A stretch of 64,000 nucleotides of DNA from Hallella colorans (GCF_003096815.1 NZ_QENY01000005.1:1-64000), one strand, 5' to 3'; counted from the first letter of the stretch, positions 37,870 through 48,191 are shown. Numbers and translations are program-made. Notes: generated from the sequence alone by a model not told the origin.

Positions 37870-40800
37870 ATGAGAAGAAAATTTTTTAGTACGTTGCTTA
37901 TGGGTCTCCTTGTTTTTGGAGCCATGGGTACTGTTACTTCTTGTAAGGATTATGATGACGACATCAGTGCAAATACTGGGTCCATCAAAAACTTGCAGAC
38001 TCAGATGACCACTCTTGAGAGTGCTTTGAAGCAGGTAAAAGAAGATGCTCAAAAAGCAGCTGCTACCTATGCTACAAAACAAGATCTCAAGTCTTTGCAG
38101 GATCAAATTAAGAATTTGGTGACTGCAGAGAAGTTACAAGAAGCTATCAATGACCTTCAAAAGGTTATCGATGGTAAGGCTGATAAGTCAGAAGTTGAGG
38201 CTCTGAAGACTAAAATCGATGGTATCGATGGTCGTTTGAATAAGCTGGGTACAACTTTGAATGAAGCTGAGACCGCTCAAAAGGCAGTGAATGAAAACCT
38301 CCAGAACCAAATTGACGCTTTGAAAGCGTTCGAGAATGAGCTTGGCGGTAAGAAAGGCGCAGAGGAACTAAAAGGTCAGGTTGCTAAATTGCAGGAAGAC
38401 TTGAAAGCTTTGCAGGCTGCATCTGGCAATGCGCAAGCTATTAAGGAACTGAAGGAAACCATGGAGAAAGCTAACAAGGAAGTGGAGAAAACAGTTAAGA
38501 ATATCAATATCTTGACAGTTTTCGTTAAGCGTAACTTGTCAAGCCTTGTGTTGAAACCAGATACTTACTACGGTGGTATAGAGGCTATCAAGGTGCTTTC
38601 TGACTCTGCTGTTATTTATAAAGAAGGCGATGCTTCTCTCACATTCTTTGAGCTTACGGGTGAGGCAAAGATATTGTCTGGCATTGGTACTGCTATGTAT
38701 CATGTGAATCCTTCGACTGTTGATTTGAGCAATTCGACCATCGGCTTCTATGGCAATGTTGCTGAATTGCTGAAGCCTATGACTGGTCTTGAGACTCGTG
38801 CTGGTGCTGATATCGCTACCCCGGAATATGGCAAAACAGACGATTTGTTCAAGGCAGATAAGGACGCTTACAAGGATGGCATTCTCTCCATACCTTTCAG
38901 AGCCAACTTTAAGGCTATCGAAGCCAACCTGAAGGCTGGTAACGGTTCTTTCGTAGCTGCTCAGATTTCTAAGGGTGACACTACTGTTACTTCTGACTAT
39001 GCTTTGATTGCACCGGTGAAGATTTACAACTTGCTTGTTGCAGACAAGTCTTTCAAACAAGCTCCGTTTGTTGACAATATAGGTGCGGCAGTTTCGGGAC
39101 ACCTTCACAAGAAGTTCAAAGAGTATGCAAAAGAGGATACCCGTGCTACACACAGTGTTAAGTACAATGAAAGTATTAATATTTCAGCTCTTCTTGAGAC
39201 TCACTACACAACCGAAAAAGATCTTGGAACAGATAGTGCTAACGCAACTATTGACGCTGCCAAGGTTCGCAAAATGGAGCCTTCTACATTCAAGGCTTTG
39301 GGGTTGAAGTATGTTGTTAAGACTGTTGATTACACACTTGGCTCTAATAAGACCAGTGAAACACATCACATTCAGTTGTCTACAGACGAGAATGGCGATG
39401 TGATCGCTACTCCAAGAAACGTATCAAATACTGGTGAAACTATAAAGAATGAGGTTGCTAACGCATCTGCAGTTGGTCGTATGCCTATGTTGGTTATCGA
39501 AATTCAAGATGCAGAAGGCACAATTCTTGCCTATGGTTACATGAAGTTGTTAATTACAGATTTGGACGCGGTAGGTCCTCAGGATGTTACTTCTGATCCA
39601 TTCGCCATGAACGATTACTTCTTCGATTGCAATGGAGCTAAGGATAAATTGACTTGGGCACAGGTTGAATTCCATATTTACAATGACTTGCTGAAGATTT
39701 CTAAGAAGAACTTCGACGAGACTTACAAGTTTGTTGCAGGCAAGCAGTTTGTTCCTAAAAAAGATGGTGGTTACAAAGAGGCTACCGCCGACGAAATGCT
39801 TGGTACTGTTACGGAACTCCATAACGCTGGTACAGTTGGTGCTCAGACGCATGTTCTTGAGTGGTCATTCGCTCTTGCAGATTATAAGAATGTAAAGACA
39901 GCAGCTGCTCCTAAGGAAGGTGTTAGCACCAAGGACGTTACTGTTTATGTTAAGTATGAGAATAAGAAGAATGGTGGTGATGTTTATGTGCCTATGACAA
40001 TCAAGGCTGGTAAGTTGCACTTCGCAACAGCTAACCTCGACGCTCAAAAGACATTGGCTCAATGGTATAAGTACCAATCATCAGTTAATGCTCCTACAGC
40101 CACTGACGCATTCGAGGTTCGCGCCAATGTACCTGTACCAACAGAGGCTGACAATAAGCTCGAAAATACTGAGTTTGTTAAGGATCTCCATGATTATTTC
40201 TTGAATGGTAAACTTTCTGCATCTCTGAACAATGCTGAAAAGTTCCCTGAACTGAAAGCGGAGATGGCCGATCCAGCTAACCAGCCTAAGTTCAAGTTCA
40301 CATTGCCAAAGAAGGGTGTTAATGCTGACTTTAGCGCTAATGCTGCAAACCAGTGGACTGTCAAGGGCTATTCTGGCAATGAATATACTTTGGCTTTGAG
40401 CGATGACAATCTGACTATTAAGATTGTTAAGGTCAAGAAAGTCGGTGCAAAAGACCCAGTTGATATTGACAAGAAGCTCGTAGGAATGGATGCTGCTGGT
40501 AAAGTTACTTATGTAGAAGGCGAAGAGTCTGATGATATCTTGAACTTCGCATCTCACTCTAAGTTGGGAAGCAAGCAGACTTTCACAGCTTACGTTCAGA
40601 TTACATTGCCTGAATTGTGCTATGAGCCATACATGCCACAAACATTCTTCAACGTTCGCTTCTTGCGTCCATTGAATCTCTCTGGTGCAGAACCATACGA
40701 AATTAAGGATGCTCCTAACGATTGGCAGAAGATTTCATTTGGTAAACTTGTTAGCGTAACAGACTGGCGTGATTACACAGGTCTTGCTGACAACACAAAC

Positions 40801-41166
40801 CTTGGTAAGAATGATGGTAAAAAACAGTTTGACTTCAAGTACTATGGCATCGAATTCATTGCTGATGTTGAAAATGCTTTGACCGACGCTAACCTTGGAA
40901 CAGCTGCTCGCGACAGTTACAAGAATGATGTTGCTTATCGTAAACAGTGCGTGAATGCTAAAAAGAACATTACGAACTTGCAACTCGTGCAGGATGGTGA
41001 TTTCGTTAAGTATATGAACAACGGTGGTAACACCGGTACCTATCATATCTTCTTGCCTATCAAGATGAAGTATGTATTTGGAAACTATGATGCTTCACAA
41101 CAAAAGGCATGGGCTGTGATCACAGTTAAAAATACTGCAGGTAATGCTAAAAAAATTAATTTCTAA
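37870..41166 (+). CDS. Large coiled-coil surface lipoprotein
   Basis: I do not recognise a named family beyond the general type. The 1098-residue product has a lipoprotein signal peptide with lipidation at Cys25 (GTVTSCKDYDDD). A coiled-coil region at about residues 35-220, rich in Lys, Glu, Ala and Gln, includes DLKSLQDQIKNLVTAEKLQEAI. A long beta-rich body without catalytic motifs follows. The acidic KDYDDD after the Cys suggests export to the cell surface. Codon use is strongly biased toward GCT, GTT and AAG, as in very abundant proteins. A terminator follows, then a small lipoprotein and an OmpA gene. A structural or S-layer-like role is possible but unproven. Confidence 0.8.
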   Translation: MRRKFFSTLLMGLLVFGAMGTVTSCKDYDDDISANTGSIKNLQTQMTTLESALKQVKEDAQKAAATYATKQDLKSLQDQIKNLVTAEKLQEAINDLQKVIDGKADKSEVEALKTKIDGIDGRLNKLGTTLNEAETAQKAVNENLQNQIDALKAFENELGGKKGAEELKGQVAKLQEDLKALQAASGNAQAIKELKETMEKANKEVEKTVKNINILTVFVKRNLSSLVLKPDTYYGGIEAIKVLSDSAVIYKEGDASLTFFELTGEAKILSGIGTAMYHVNPSTVDLSNSTIGFYGNVAELLKPMTGLETRAGADIATPEYGKTDDLFKADKDAYKDGILSIPFRANFKAIEANLKAGNGSFVAAQISKGDTTVTSDYALIAPVKIYNLLVADKSFKQAPFVDNIGAAVSGHLHKKFKEYAKEDTRATHSVKYNESINISALLETHYTTEKDLGTDSANATIDAAKVRKMEPSTFKALGLKYVVKTVDYTLGSNKTSETHHIQLSTDENGDVIATPRNVSNTGETIKNEVANASAVGRMPMLVIEIQDAEGTILAYGYMKLLITDLDAVGPQDVTSDPFAMNDYFFDCNGAKDKLTWAQVEFHIYNDLLKISKKNFDETYKFVAGKQFVPKKDGGYKEATADEMLGTVTELHNAGTVGAQTHVLEWSFALADYKNVKTAAAPKEGVSTKDVTVYVKYENKKNGGDVYVPMTIKAGKLHFATANLDAQKTLAQWYKYQSSVNAPTATDAFEVRANVPVPTEADNKLENTEFVKDLHDYFLNGKLSASLNNAEKFPELKAEMADPANQPKFKFTLPKKGVNADFSANAANQWTVKGYSGNEYTLALSDDNLTIKIVKVKKVGAKDPVDIDKKLVGMDAAGKVTYVEGEESDDILNFASHSKLGSKQTFTAYVQITLPELCYEPYMPQTFFNVRFLRPLNLSGAEPYEIKDAPNDWQKISFGKLVSVTDWRDYTGLADNTNLGKNDGKKQFDFKYYGIEFIADVENALTDANLGTAARDSYKNDVAYRKQCVNAKKNITNLQLVQDGDFVKYMNNGGNTGTYHIFLPIKMKYVFGNYDASQQKAWAVITVKNTAGNAKKINF

Positions 41167-41193
41167 TTAGAATTTAGAATTGATGTAATAATT

Positions 41194-41222
41194 GGGGTGT
41201 CAATTTCTGGCACCCCTTTTTT
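41194..41222 (+). terminator. Terminator after the large lipoprotein gene
   Basis: GGGGTGTCA at 41194-41202 pairs with TGGCACCCC at 41108-offset positions 41208-41216 (one G-U pair), followed by six T. It may attenuate rather than stop transcription into the next two genes, because no clear promoter lies between. Confidence 0.8.
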
Positions 41223-41235
41223 AACATGATATAGA

Positions 41236-41760
41236 ATGAGAAAACGCTCTTTTTTATTTAGTCTGTTTGTTTGTTTGCTAAGCTTAACGCTGGTGTCAAG
41301 CTGTAAAAACAAGCCTAAGGAACGCAGTTTAAAGGAAATGCAAGATGATTTCATTCGTCCTGCTGAAATGACTTTGGCTAAATCAGACACAGACCAAGTA
41401 AAGTCATTAGTTCAACTTTATCTTTCTCATCTTAAACAGGGTGACGTGGATGGAGCTCTTTCAATGTTGTATTATTTGAATAAGGATAGTATTACTAATT
41501 TGCCAGCAGACTTGGCTAAGAAAGAAAGAATGACTTTAACAGCTTTCAAAGGTAAGAAAGCATCTGTGGAGGAAATACAATTCCTCAAGGAAACAGACAG
41601 CAAGGTTAGATATACTGTTACTCTTTTTGACAAGGCACCCGGTGACAAACGGCCTAATACGATTTCTTTTGTCATTCGTCCTGTTAGAAGAGATGGCAAA
41701 TGGTATTTGACTTTGGCAGATAGTGCGACAGAAACTCAACAATCTCAACTTGACAATTAA
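41236..41760 (+). CDS. Small lipoprotein, DUF4878-like
   Basis: The 174-residue protein has a lipoprotein leader with Cys23 (LTLVSSCKNKPKE). The body (SLVQLYLSHLKQGDVDGAL, a Lys-rich middle, then VRYTVTLFDK and RRDGKWYLTLAD) resembles the NTF2-like DUF4878 group. It is the second protein of this general type in the window, the other being at 12149. It stands 7 bp before the second ompA gene, and the two are probably cotranscribed. Its role is unknown, presumably in the periplasm or on the outer membrane. Confidence 0.7.
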   Translation: MRKRSFLFSLFVCLLSLTLVSSCKNKPKERSLKEMQDDFIRPAEMTLAKSDTDQVKSLVQLYLSHLKQGDVDGALSMLYYLNKDSITNLPADLAKKERMTLTAFKGKKASVEEIQFLKETDSKVRYTVTLFDKAPGDKRPNTISFVIRPVRRDGKWYLTLADSATETQQSQLDN

Positions 41761-41767
41761 ATTTATT

Positions 41768-42877
41768 ATGAAACGGATTAAATCATTATTGGTTGTTTCA
41801 TTGCTTATGGCTGGAACAGCTGTTTTCGCTCAAAACACAGAGAATGAGTATGTCTTTAAAAAGCATGCGTTCATTAATCTGCAAGGTGGAGCGCAGTACA
41901 CATTGGGTGAAGCTAAGTTTAAAGATTTGATTTCTCCTAATGTACAGTTTGGTATTGGTTACCAATTTTGTCCTTGGTTTGCCACGAGGTTACAAGCTAA
42001 TGGATGGCAAAGCATGGGTGGTTATAATGGTATTGATGAAATGGGCAATTTGGCTGGCATCAATACGACATATAAGTTTAACTATGTAGCACCCGGTTTG
42101 GATTTCATGTTCAATCTGTCAAACCTTGTTGCAGGATGGAATCCCAAACGTGTTTTTAACCTCACTGCATTTGTAGGTGGCGGTGCTAATGTAGCTTGGA
42201 AGAATGACGAGGCCTTGGCGATGGCTAATGCTAACCACATGCGTTACATCTGGGATGGTACCAAGGTGCGTCCTTTTGGTCGTGGCGGTATTGAGATGGC
42301 ATTTCGTTTAGGCGACGCTGTTCACTTTGTAGTAGAGGGTAACGCCAACATTTTGAACGATAAGTACAACTCTAAGAAGGCAGATAATCCTGATTGGTAT
42401 TTCAATGCTTTGGCAGGTTTCCGCATTAATCTTGGCAAAACTTATACTAAAAAGGAGACAACACCTGAGCCCGAGCCTGTAGCCGAGCCTGTTCAGGAGA
42501 ATATTGCTCCAACGCCCGCTCCTGCTCCTACTCCTGAGCCTAAGGTAGAAAAGATTGAGCCATTGCGTCGCGACGTATTCTTCTCTATTAATAAATATGC
42601 CATTACTGCAGAAGAGCAGGTTAAGGTAGACGAAATAGTGGCTTACCTTAATAACAATCCTAAGGCCAAGGTTTCTGTTACTGGTTATGCCGATGCTGGA
42701 ACCGGTAACAATCGCATTAACGATCGTTTGTCAGCTCAGCGTGCCGCGTCTGTTGTCAAAGCTCTTCAAAATAAGGGCATATCGGCAGATCGTATCACCT
42801 CTGATTCTAAAGGCTCTCGTGTACAGCCATTTGCCCAGAACGATAAGAACCGTGTGTCAATCATGATAGCCGAGTAA
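41768..42877 (+). CDS. OmpA-family outer-membrane protein with proline-rich linker
   Basis: The 369-residue protein has a signal peptide (MKRIKSLLVVSLLMAGTAVFAQ), a barrel of about 210 residues with NLSNLVAGWNPKRVFN, a Pro/Glu/Ala linker at about residues 233-260, and an OmpA domain (KVSVTGYADAGTG, then DRLSAQRAASVV) that should bind peptidoglycan. It is a paralogue of the protein at 30891. The start is ATG 41768, where the signal peptide begins. A strong terminator follows. Confidence 0.93.
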   Translation: MKRIKSLLVVSLLMAGTAVFAQNTENEYVFKKHAFINLQGGAQYTLGEAKFKDLISPNVQFGIGYQFCPWFATRLQANGWQSMGGYNGIDEMGNLAGINTTYKFNYVAPGLDFMFNLSNLVAGWNPKRVFNLTAFVGGGANVAWKNDEALAMANANHMRYIWDGTKVRPFGRGGIEMAFRLGDAVHFVVEGNANILNDKYNSKKADNPDWYFNALAGFRINLGKTYTKKETTPEPEPVAEPVQENIAPTPAPAPTPEPKVEKIEPLRRDVFFSINKYAITAEEQVKVDEIVAYLNNNPKAKVSVTGYADAGTGNNRINDRLSAQRAASVVKALQNKGISADRITSDSKGSRVQPFAQNDKNRVSIMIAE

Positions 42878-42959
42878 TATGCGTGGCATTTTTATCTGAC
42901 AGTTTGAGGTAGAGCAAATAGATCAATACAAATCGACAAGCTGTCAAAAGCACATTATA

Positions 42960-42994
42960 AATAAGCTCACGAGTAATTCGTGAGCTTATTTTTG
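42960..42994 (+). terminator. Terminator after the second ompA gene
   Basis: AATAAGCTCACGA and TCGTGAGCTTATT form a perfect thirteen-base-pair stem with a GTAAT loop, followed by a T run. Its A-rich left side could also terminate the converging minus-strand operon. Confidence 0.93.
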
Positions 42995-43077
42995 CTAATA
43001 ACATTTTATATTATTCATCAAAATGTTTCTTTTTTCGTAAAAACGATTGTTAGAACGCGCCTGCTTGCCAGTTCATT

Positions 43078-43989
43078 TTATGGCTCTACCAATCTTATAC
43101 CTTGCTCTGCGATGACAATTAGCCTGCGTTTGTACAAGTCTCCTATAGCCTTTTTGTAGGTTTTCTTGCTCACGTGAAATTGTCGTTTGATATCTTCCGC
43201 ATCGCTTTTGTCACCCAACGCGCAGCTACCGCCGTTGTCTTTAAGCCATCGTAGTAGCGTTTCCGCGAAATCCACGGTGTTTTTTCTGCCTGCGGGTTGC
43301 AGTGCGATGTCTATTTTTCCATCAGGCCTCACGCATTGCACATACCCTTGCAAGCGGTCTCCGGTATGCACATATTGGAATATTTGGTTTTCGTAGATAA
43401 GTCCAGCGTACTTGTTTTCCACAATCACCTTGAAACCAAGGTCTGTCTTTTGCCACACCAAGAGGTCTACGGGCTTGCCCGTCTTCTCTTTGTTATACAA
43501 GGCTTCGCGCCGTTTGTCGTCCTCGTCGTTTAGGTCAATGATAAATCGGTCCACCTTGGCCGATGCCGCTATGCGATAGCTTTCCTTGTCAATATAGAGG
43601 TACACAATATAGCTTTCGCCAATCTCCATCCGCTTTTTCTGTTCGCCGAATGGGCAAAACACGTCTTTCATCACGCCCCAGTCAAGGAAAGCGCCATACT
43701 CGTTCACCCAGTTCACCTTCAGGTAAGCAAAGTCGCCAACCCTTGCCAATGGTGTTTCAAGCGTAGCGATGGGGCGCTCATCTTGGTCCAAATAGACCAA
43801 ACAGCGTACATCGTCGCCCACTTTCACCCCTTGTGGCACATATTTTTGAGGCATGAGTATCTCTCCGTCGTTACCACCGTCAAGATATATGCCAAAAGTT
43901 TCCTTGCCTCCAAACGAGTGTGGGTTTGGTCGTTCGGCTACCTTAACCATTTTCAGCGTGTTATAATCACCAAGTTTTATAGTTGTCAT
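43078..43989 (-). CDS. S1-domain RNA-binding protein (CvfB-like)
   Basis: The 303-residue protein resembles CvfB/YitL, a family of proteins with tandem S1-type OB folds and a C-terminal winged helix. Visible segments are LGDYNTLKMVKVAERP at the N-terminus, LKVNWVNEYGAFLDWGVMKDVFCPF in an S1-like repeat, and KRQFHVSKKTYKKAIGDLYKRRLI in the winged helix. It probably binds RNA in the cytoplasm. The start is ATG 43989 (MTTIKLGDYN). The longer open frame overlaps the ABC gene upstream. It is the last gene of a three-gene minus-strand run. Confidence 0.85.
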   Translation of the reverse strand: MTTIKLGDYNTLKMVKVAERPNPHSFGGKETFGIYLDGGNDGEILMPQKYVPQGVKVGDDVRCLVYLDQDERPIATLETPLARVGDFAYLKVNWVNEYGAFLDWGVMKDVFCPFGEQKKRMEIGESYIVYLYIDKESYRIAASAKVDRFIIDLNDEDDKRREALYNKEKTGKPVDLLVWQKTDLGFKVIVENKYAGLIYENQIFQYVHTGDRLQGYVQCVRPDGKIDIALQPAGRKNTVDFAETLLRWLKDNGGSCALGDKSDAEDIKRQFHVSKKTYKKAIGDLYKRRLIVIAEQGIRLVEP

Positions 43990-44041
43990 TTCTTCTGCTT
44001 TTATCGGATTGAATATATGCGTTGCGTTACCGCGCGCCCAT

Positions 44042-44752
44042 CTACACTGTGGGAGCGCTGACGTTTTCGGGCGCACTCTCATCTCTTGCCTTGATGTCAT
44101 GGTCCACCAGCAGACCGTCTTTCATGTGTATTGTCCTGTCAGTCAGAGCGGCCAATCCCTCGTCATGGGTCACGATGACAAACGTTTGCCCAAACTTATC
44201 GCGCAAGTCGAAGAACAGTTGGTGCAACTCCTCCTTATTCTTGCTGTCGAGACTACCCGAAGGTTCGTCCGCCAATATCACCGATGGGTTGTTCATCAAC
44301 GCTCTCGCTACCGCCACGCGCTGTTTCTCACCGCCCGACAACTCGTTGGGTTTGTGGCTTGCCCGCTCACCCAAGCCCATAAACTCTAACAGTTCTTTGG
44401 CTCGTTGCTTGGCTTCCTTGCTTTTTGCGCCACCAATAAACGCAGGTATCATCACGTTTTCCATTGCGGTGAACTCTGGCAAAAGCTGGTGAAATTGGAA
44501 AACGAAGCCCAATTTCTCATTGCGAAATCTTGATATTTTCTTGCTCGACAGTTTGCCCACGTCTATGCCGTCCACCACCACGGTGCCACTGTCTGGTTTG
44601 TCCAATGTGCCGATAATTTGTAACAATGTGGTTTTGCCGGCTCCCGATGGACCCACTATCGATACCACCTCTCCTTTGTCAATGTGCAGGTCTATGCCTT
44701 TCAGCACTTGCAGTTTACCAAACGATTTGGTAATGCCTTGAATGTCTATCAT
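44042..44752 (-). CDS. ABC transporter ATPase, LolD/MacB type
   Basis: The 236-residue ATPase has Walker [10 protein letters not shown], a Q-loop in [14 protein letters not shown], the signature [15 protein letters not shown], Walker [13 protein letters not shown] and a switch His in VTHDE. The Q-F-H-x-L-L-P-E-F-T-A sequence is characteristic of LolD, which powers lipoprotein release to the outer membrane with LolC and LolE. No permease is adjacent, as is often the case in Bacteroidetes, so the assignment to Lol rather than another MacB-like exporter is inference. Confidence 0.85.
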   Translation of the reverse strand: MIDIQGITKSFGKLQVLKGIDLHIDKGEVVSIVGPSGAGKTTLLQIIGTLDKPDSGTVVVDGIDVGKLSSKKISRFRNEKLGFVFQFHQLLPEFTAMENVMIPAFIGGAKSKEAKQRAKELLEFMGLGERASHKPNELSGGEKQRVAVARALMNNPSVILADEPSGSLDSKNKEELHQLFFDLRDKFGQTFVIVTHDEGLAALTDRTIHMKDGLLVDHDIKARDESAPENVSAPTV

Positions 44753-44811
44753 GATTGTTTACGTATTTTTTAATCTTTGTTGCTTTCCGCGTCGCCGACA
44801 CTGGCGATAGG

Positions 44812-46938
44812 TTAGGCGTTGAGCTTGTCTTTTATCCAGTCGTGCAATTCCATGTATGCCGAGCGTTCCTCAGTGTGCTGTGGTGCCGCGAACGTCATTG
44901 ATGTGGTGTCGTCGTATGCGTATTGGTCGGGGAAAATAATCATCAAGTTTTTGCCCGAGAAATATTTTGTCAGTTCCTCTGGCAGTCGCTCCTGAGCGTT
45001 TTTATACGACATCGTGCCTTTTCTTGCCGTTACCACCACGAAGAGATGGTCTTGCGCGATGGTTGCCGCCAGCTTGGGTAGCTCGTTCCAGTGTTCCATC
45101 ACTATGTATTCCGCCCTCAGTTCGGGGTGTATGTTCTTCACAAACTCATGAATCATCTGTAGCGTTTCTTTCCTGCCGTGAAACTGAATGCGACATTCCA
45201 AGTTTTTCGTCATCCTTGCCAACCGTTCCAGCCATCGGTAAAATCCCGGTTCATATTCCGCTCTCGATGGCACTGCCACCTGTATGCGCCTCAGTGTTTC
45301 CAGCGGGTGCATGATGCGCGCCATGATTATTTGGTTGCTCAACCCATTGAAAAGACTTTGGTGAAATTGTCCCCAAAACCTTGGCGACTCATCCGAGCGG
45401 GTATGCATGCCTATGACAATCTCCGATGCCTGAAACTCCTTGAAGGCGTGCTTGATGCCGTTGGCTATGTTTGCCGCCACGCGCACCTGCGTTTGCAGCA
45501 GCACGTCTGAGCCGGTTGCGTAGCGCGACACCTGTTCCAGCAGTTGCCGTCCTCGCTCTTGGTTGCGGCGCATGTGCTCGTCATCGTACACCACGTTCAG
45601 CGCCACCAAGCCACGGTTCAGCTTGGCGTTGCGCATCATGATGCCCAGTTGCACGAGCCTGTTCGCATCTTCCGCATATTTCACGGGCACCAATATGCGC
45701 TCGTCATCGCCCTTGCGCTCCTCTTGTGGCATTTCCTTGTCGCGCAGCACTATCTTTTGCGCCGCCCGTTCAGTGACGAGCGATGAAATCACGCAGGTGA
45801 GCAGCACCGTTATCATCACGCCGTTGAGCATTCCCTCGTCCACGAGTGGCATGCCCATGGCGTCTTTCAGCCTCATGCCCACCATCACGATGGCGATGGC
45901 ACCGGCCGCATGTGCCGATGTCAAGCCAAACATCATGTGTCCCGACGACAGTGGCATCCTAAACGCGTGGCATGCTATATACGCCGCTATGGCTTTCCCC
46001 AACGTGCCAAAGAGCACGATGCAAAACACCACGTAGATAATGGCACCACCCTCAAACAGCAACCTCACGTTTATCACCATGCCCACTCCTATGAGAAAAT
46101 ATGGTATGAAAAGCGCATTGCCGATAAACTCGATGCGGTTCATTAACGGTGATACATGTGGCACATATCTGTTGAGAATCAAACCGGAGAAGAAAGCGCC
46201 GAAGATGCCTTCCAATCCCACCAGTTCGGCCAGCGCCGCTCCTAAGAACATTTCCGCCAACACAAAGATGAACTGCATCACCGCGTCACTGTAGCGGCGC
46301 AGGAACCATCGGGTGAGCCGTGGCAAGAAAAACAGCAGCCCACCACAATATAAAGCAAATTTTACGACAAACCATATCCAATACGCCACTCCGCTGTTGC
46401 CATGGTGGGCAGACACGATCGTGGCCAGAATAATCAGCGAGGCGAGCAGGGCTATCATCGTGCCACCCACGCTAAGGGATACACTTGGTTTGCGTTGCAG
46501 GCCGTACCGGCCCACTATCGGATATGCCACCAACGTGTTTGACGACATGATGCATGCCAGCAACAGGGCTGCCGTGCCCGTGTAGCCCAATGCCTTGACA
46601 CCTATAATATAGGTCGTTACGAAAGGGATGGAAAAGGTTAGACAACCGTAAACGAGTGTCTTGTATTTGTTTTTCTTGAGCCCTCCCGTGTCCATTTCGA
46701 GCGCGGCCAAGAACATAATGTAGTAAAGTCCCACGCGACCAAACAGCTCGAACGACGCGTCTCGGTCCAAAATGTTCAGTCCGTATTGGCCTATCAGTAC
46801 GCCAGCGAGCACCATGCCTATGATGTGGGGTATGCGCAGCTTGCCCATGATGATAGGTGCCATCAAGATGATGAGCAGCACCACAAAAAAAATAAGGGTG
46901 GGGTCGGTGATGGGGAAGTATGATGCGAGGTGCGACAT
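44812..46938 (-). CDS. CPA2-family cation/proton antiporter with C-terminal USP-like domain
   Basis: The 708-residue inner-membrane protein has about twelve helices in a Na+/H+ exchanger domain at residues 1-390 (PHIIGMVLAGVLIGQYGL, and LVGLEGIFGAFFSGLILNRYVP). A cytosolic part of about 300 residues contains a universal-stress-protein-like region (RILVPVKYAEDANRLVQLGIMM, then EIVIGMHTRSDESP). It probably exchanges Na+ or K+ for protons. The ion is not determinable. It ends 59 bp before the ABC ATPase on the same strand. Confidence 0.85.
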   Translation of the reverse strand: MSHLASYFPITDPTLIFFVVLLIILMAPIIMGKLRIPHIIGMVLAGVLIGQYGLNILDRDASFELFGRVGLYYIMFLAALEMDTGGLKKNKYKTLVYGCLTFSIPFVTTYIIGVKALGYTGTAALLLACIMSSNTLVAYPIVGRYGLQRKPSVSLSVGGTMIALLASLIILATIVSAHHGNSGVAYWIWFVVKFALYCGGLLFFLPRLTRWFLRRYSDAVMQFIFVLAEMFLGAALAELVGLEGIFGAFFSGLILNRYVPHVSPLMNRIEFIGNALFIPYFLIGVGMVINVRLLFEGGAIIYVVFCIVLFGTLGKAIAAYIACHAFRMPLSSGHMMFGLTSAHAAGAIAIVMVGMRLKDAMGMPLVDEGMLNGVMITVLLTCVISSLVTERAAQKIVLRDKEMPQEERKGDDERILVPVKYAEDANRLVQLGIMMRNAKLNRGLVALNVVYDDEHMRRNQERGRQLLEQVSRYATGSDVLLQTQVRVAANIANGIKHAFKEFQASEIVIGMHTRSDESPRFWGQFHQSLFNGLSNQIIMARIMHPLETLRRIQVAVPSRAEYEPGFYRWLERLARMTKNLECRIQFHGRKETLQMIHEFVKNIHPELRAEYIVMEHWNELPKLAATIAQDHLFVVVTARKGTMSYKNAQERLPEELTKYFSGKNLMIIFPDQYAYDDTTSMTFAAPQHTEERSAYMELHDWIKDKLNA

Positions 46939-47061
46939 GAAGGCTCGTTACTTTCTTGCAAAGTTAGCAATTATTTTCCAATAGCGTGGCAAGTTGTCGT
47001 CGATAGTAAATGTTCTTGGCAAAAAACTTTCATATTGTGCCCCTTATTCGTTGAAAAATCG

Positions 47062-47069
47062 TAATTTTG
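47062..47069 (+). promoter_or_regulatory. -7 promoter box of asd
   Basis: TAATTTTG followed by C lies 35 bp upstream of the asd start codon. No good -33 box is seen at the normal distance. Confidence 0.6.
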
Positions 47070-47104
47070 CCCATCGTAGTTTTAATATTTAAAAGTATTA
47101 TAAG

Positions 47105-48118
47105 ATGAGAGTAGCAATTGTTGGGGCCAGTGGCGCCGTGGGTCAGGAACTCATGCGAATACTCGCAGAGCGCAATTTTCCGATAGACGATTTGGTGCTG
47201 TTTGGCTCAGAGCGTAGCGCTGGCAGAAAGTATAGCTTTAAGGGCAGGGACTATGAGGTTAAGTTCTTGCGACACAACGATGATTTCAAGGATGTGGACA
47301 TCGCTTTCACGTCGGCTGGAGCTGGCACGAGCAAAGAGTTTTTGGGCGACATCACCAAGTATGGCGCGGTGATGATAGACAATTCCAGCGCCTTCCGCAT
47401 GGACAATGACGTGCCTTTGGTGGTGCCAGAGATTAATGCAGAGGACGCCCTCGATCGCCCACGCGGGGTCATTGCCAACCCTAATTGCACCACCATTATG
47501 ATGGTCGTGGTGCTCTATCCCATAGAGCGTTTGTCGCATATCAAGAAGGTACACGTGGCCAGTTACCAGAGCGCAAGTGGCGCCGGCGCGGCGGCCATGG
47601 CAGAGCTTGAGCAGCAGTATAAGGAGATGGTGGAGCATGGCAAGGTCACCACGATTAGCAAATTCCCCCACCAGTTGGCTTACAATGTTATCCCACAGAT
47701 AGACAAGATGACCGAGACCGACTACACAAAAGAGGAGATGAAGATGTTCAACGAGACCCAAAAAATCATGCACTCAGACGTGCGCACCAGTGCCACCTGC
47801 GTGCGTGTCAGCTCGTTGCGCTCACACTCTGAGAGCGTATGGTTTGAGACAGAGCGGCCGCTCAGTGTTGAGGAGATACGCCGCGCGTTGCAGTCGGCAC
47901 CCGGCGTGACACTTGTGGACGACCCACAAAACTATGTTTATCCCATGCCCCTTGAGAGTGCGGGCAAGGATGATGTCTATGTGGGCCGTGTTCGCAAGGA
48001 TTTGGCCGATGATAATGGTTGCACATTGTGGCTCACCGGCGACCAGATACGCAAGGGAGCCGCCCTCAACGCCATCCAGATAGGCGAGTATCTCGTCAAG
48101 TCGGGCAGTCTGAAATAG
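47105..48118 (+). CDS. asd: Aspartate-semialdehyde dehydrogenase
   Basis: Asd reduces aspartyl phosphate to aspartate semialdehyde, the branch point to lysine, diaminopimelate, threonine and methionine. The 337-residue protein has the NADP-binding [15 protein letters not shown] at the N-terminus, the catalytic Cys128 in NPNCTTI, the SYQSASGAG segment, and the active-site His in the [13 protein letters not shown] region. It is transcribed alone: divergent from the antiporter and followed by a strong terminator. Confidence 0.97.
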   Translation: MRVAIVGASGAVGQELMRILAERNFPIDDLVLFGSERSAGRKYSFKGRDYEVKFLRHNDDFKDVDIAFTSAGAGTSKEFLGDITKYGAVMIDNSSAFRMDNDVPLVVPEINAEDALDRPRGVIANPNCTTIMMVVVLYPIERLSHIKKVHVASYQSASGAGAAAMAELEQQYKEMVEHGKVTTISKFPHQLAYNVIPQIDKMTETDYTKEEMKMFNETQKIMHSDVRTSATCVRVSSLRSHSESVWFETERPLSVEEIRRALQSAPGVTLVDDPQNYVYPMPLESAGKDDVYVGRVRKDLADDNGCTLWLTGDQIRKGAALNAIQIGEYLVKSGSLK

Positions 48119-48139
48119 ACCTTGTCCTCCCATTTACCA

Positions 48140-48191
48140 ATCTTGTCCCCATACCCGCCTGTTGATGGCGCGTGTGGGGACAAGATTTTTT
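48140..48191 (+). terminator. Terminator after asd
   Basis: ATCTTGTCCCCA at 48140-48151 pairs perfectly with TGGGGACAAGAT at 48175-48186, followed by a T run. Confidence 0.9.
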
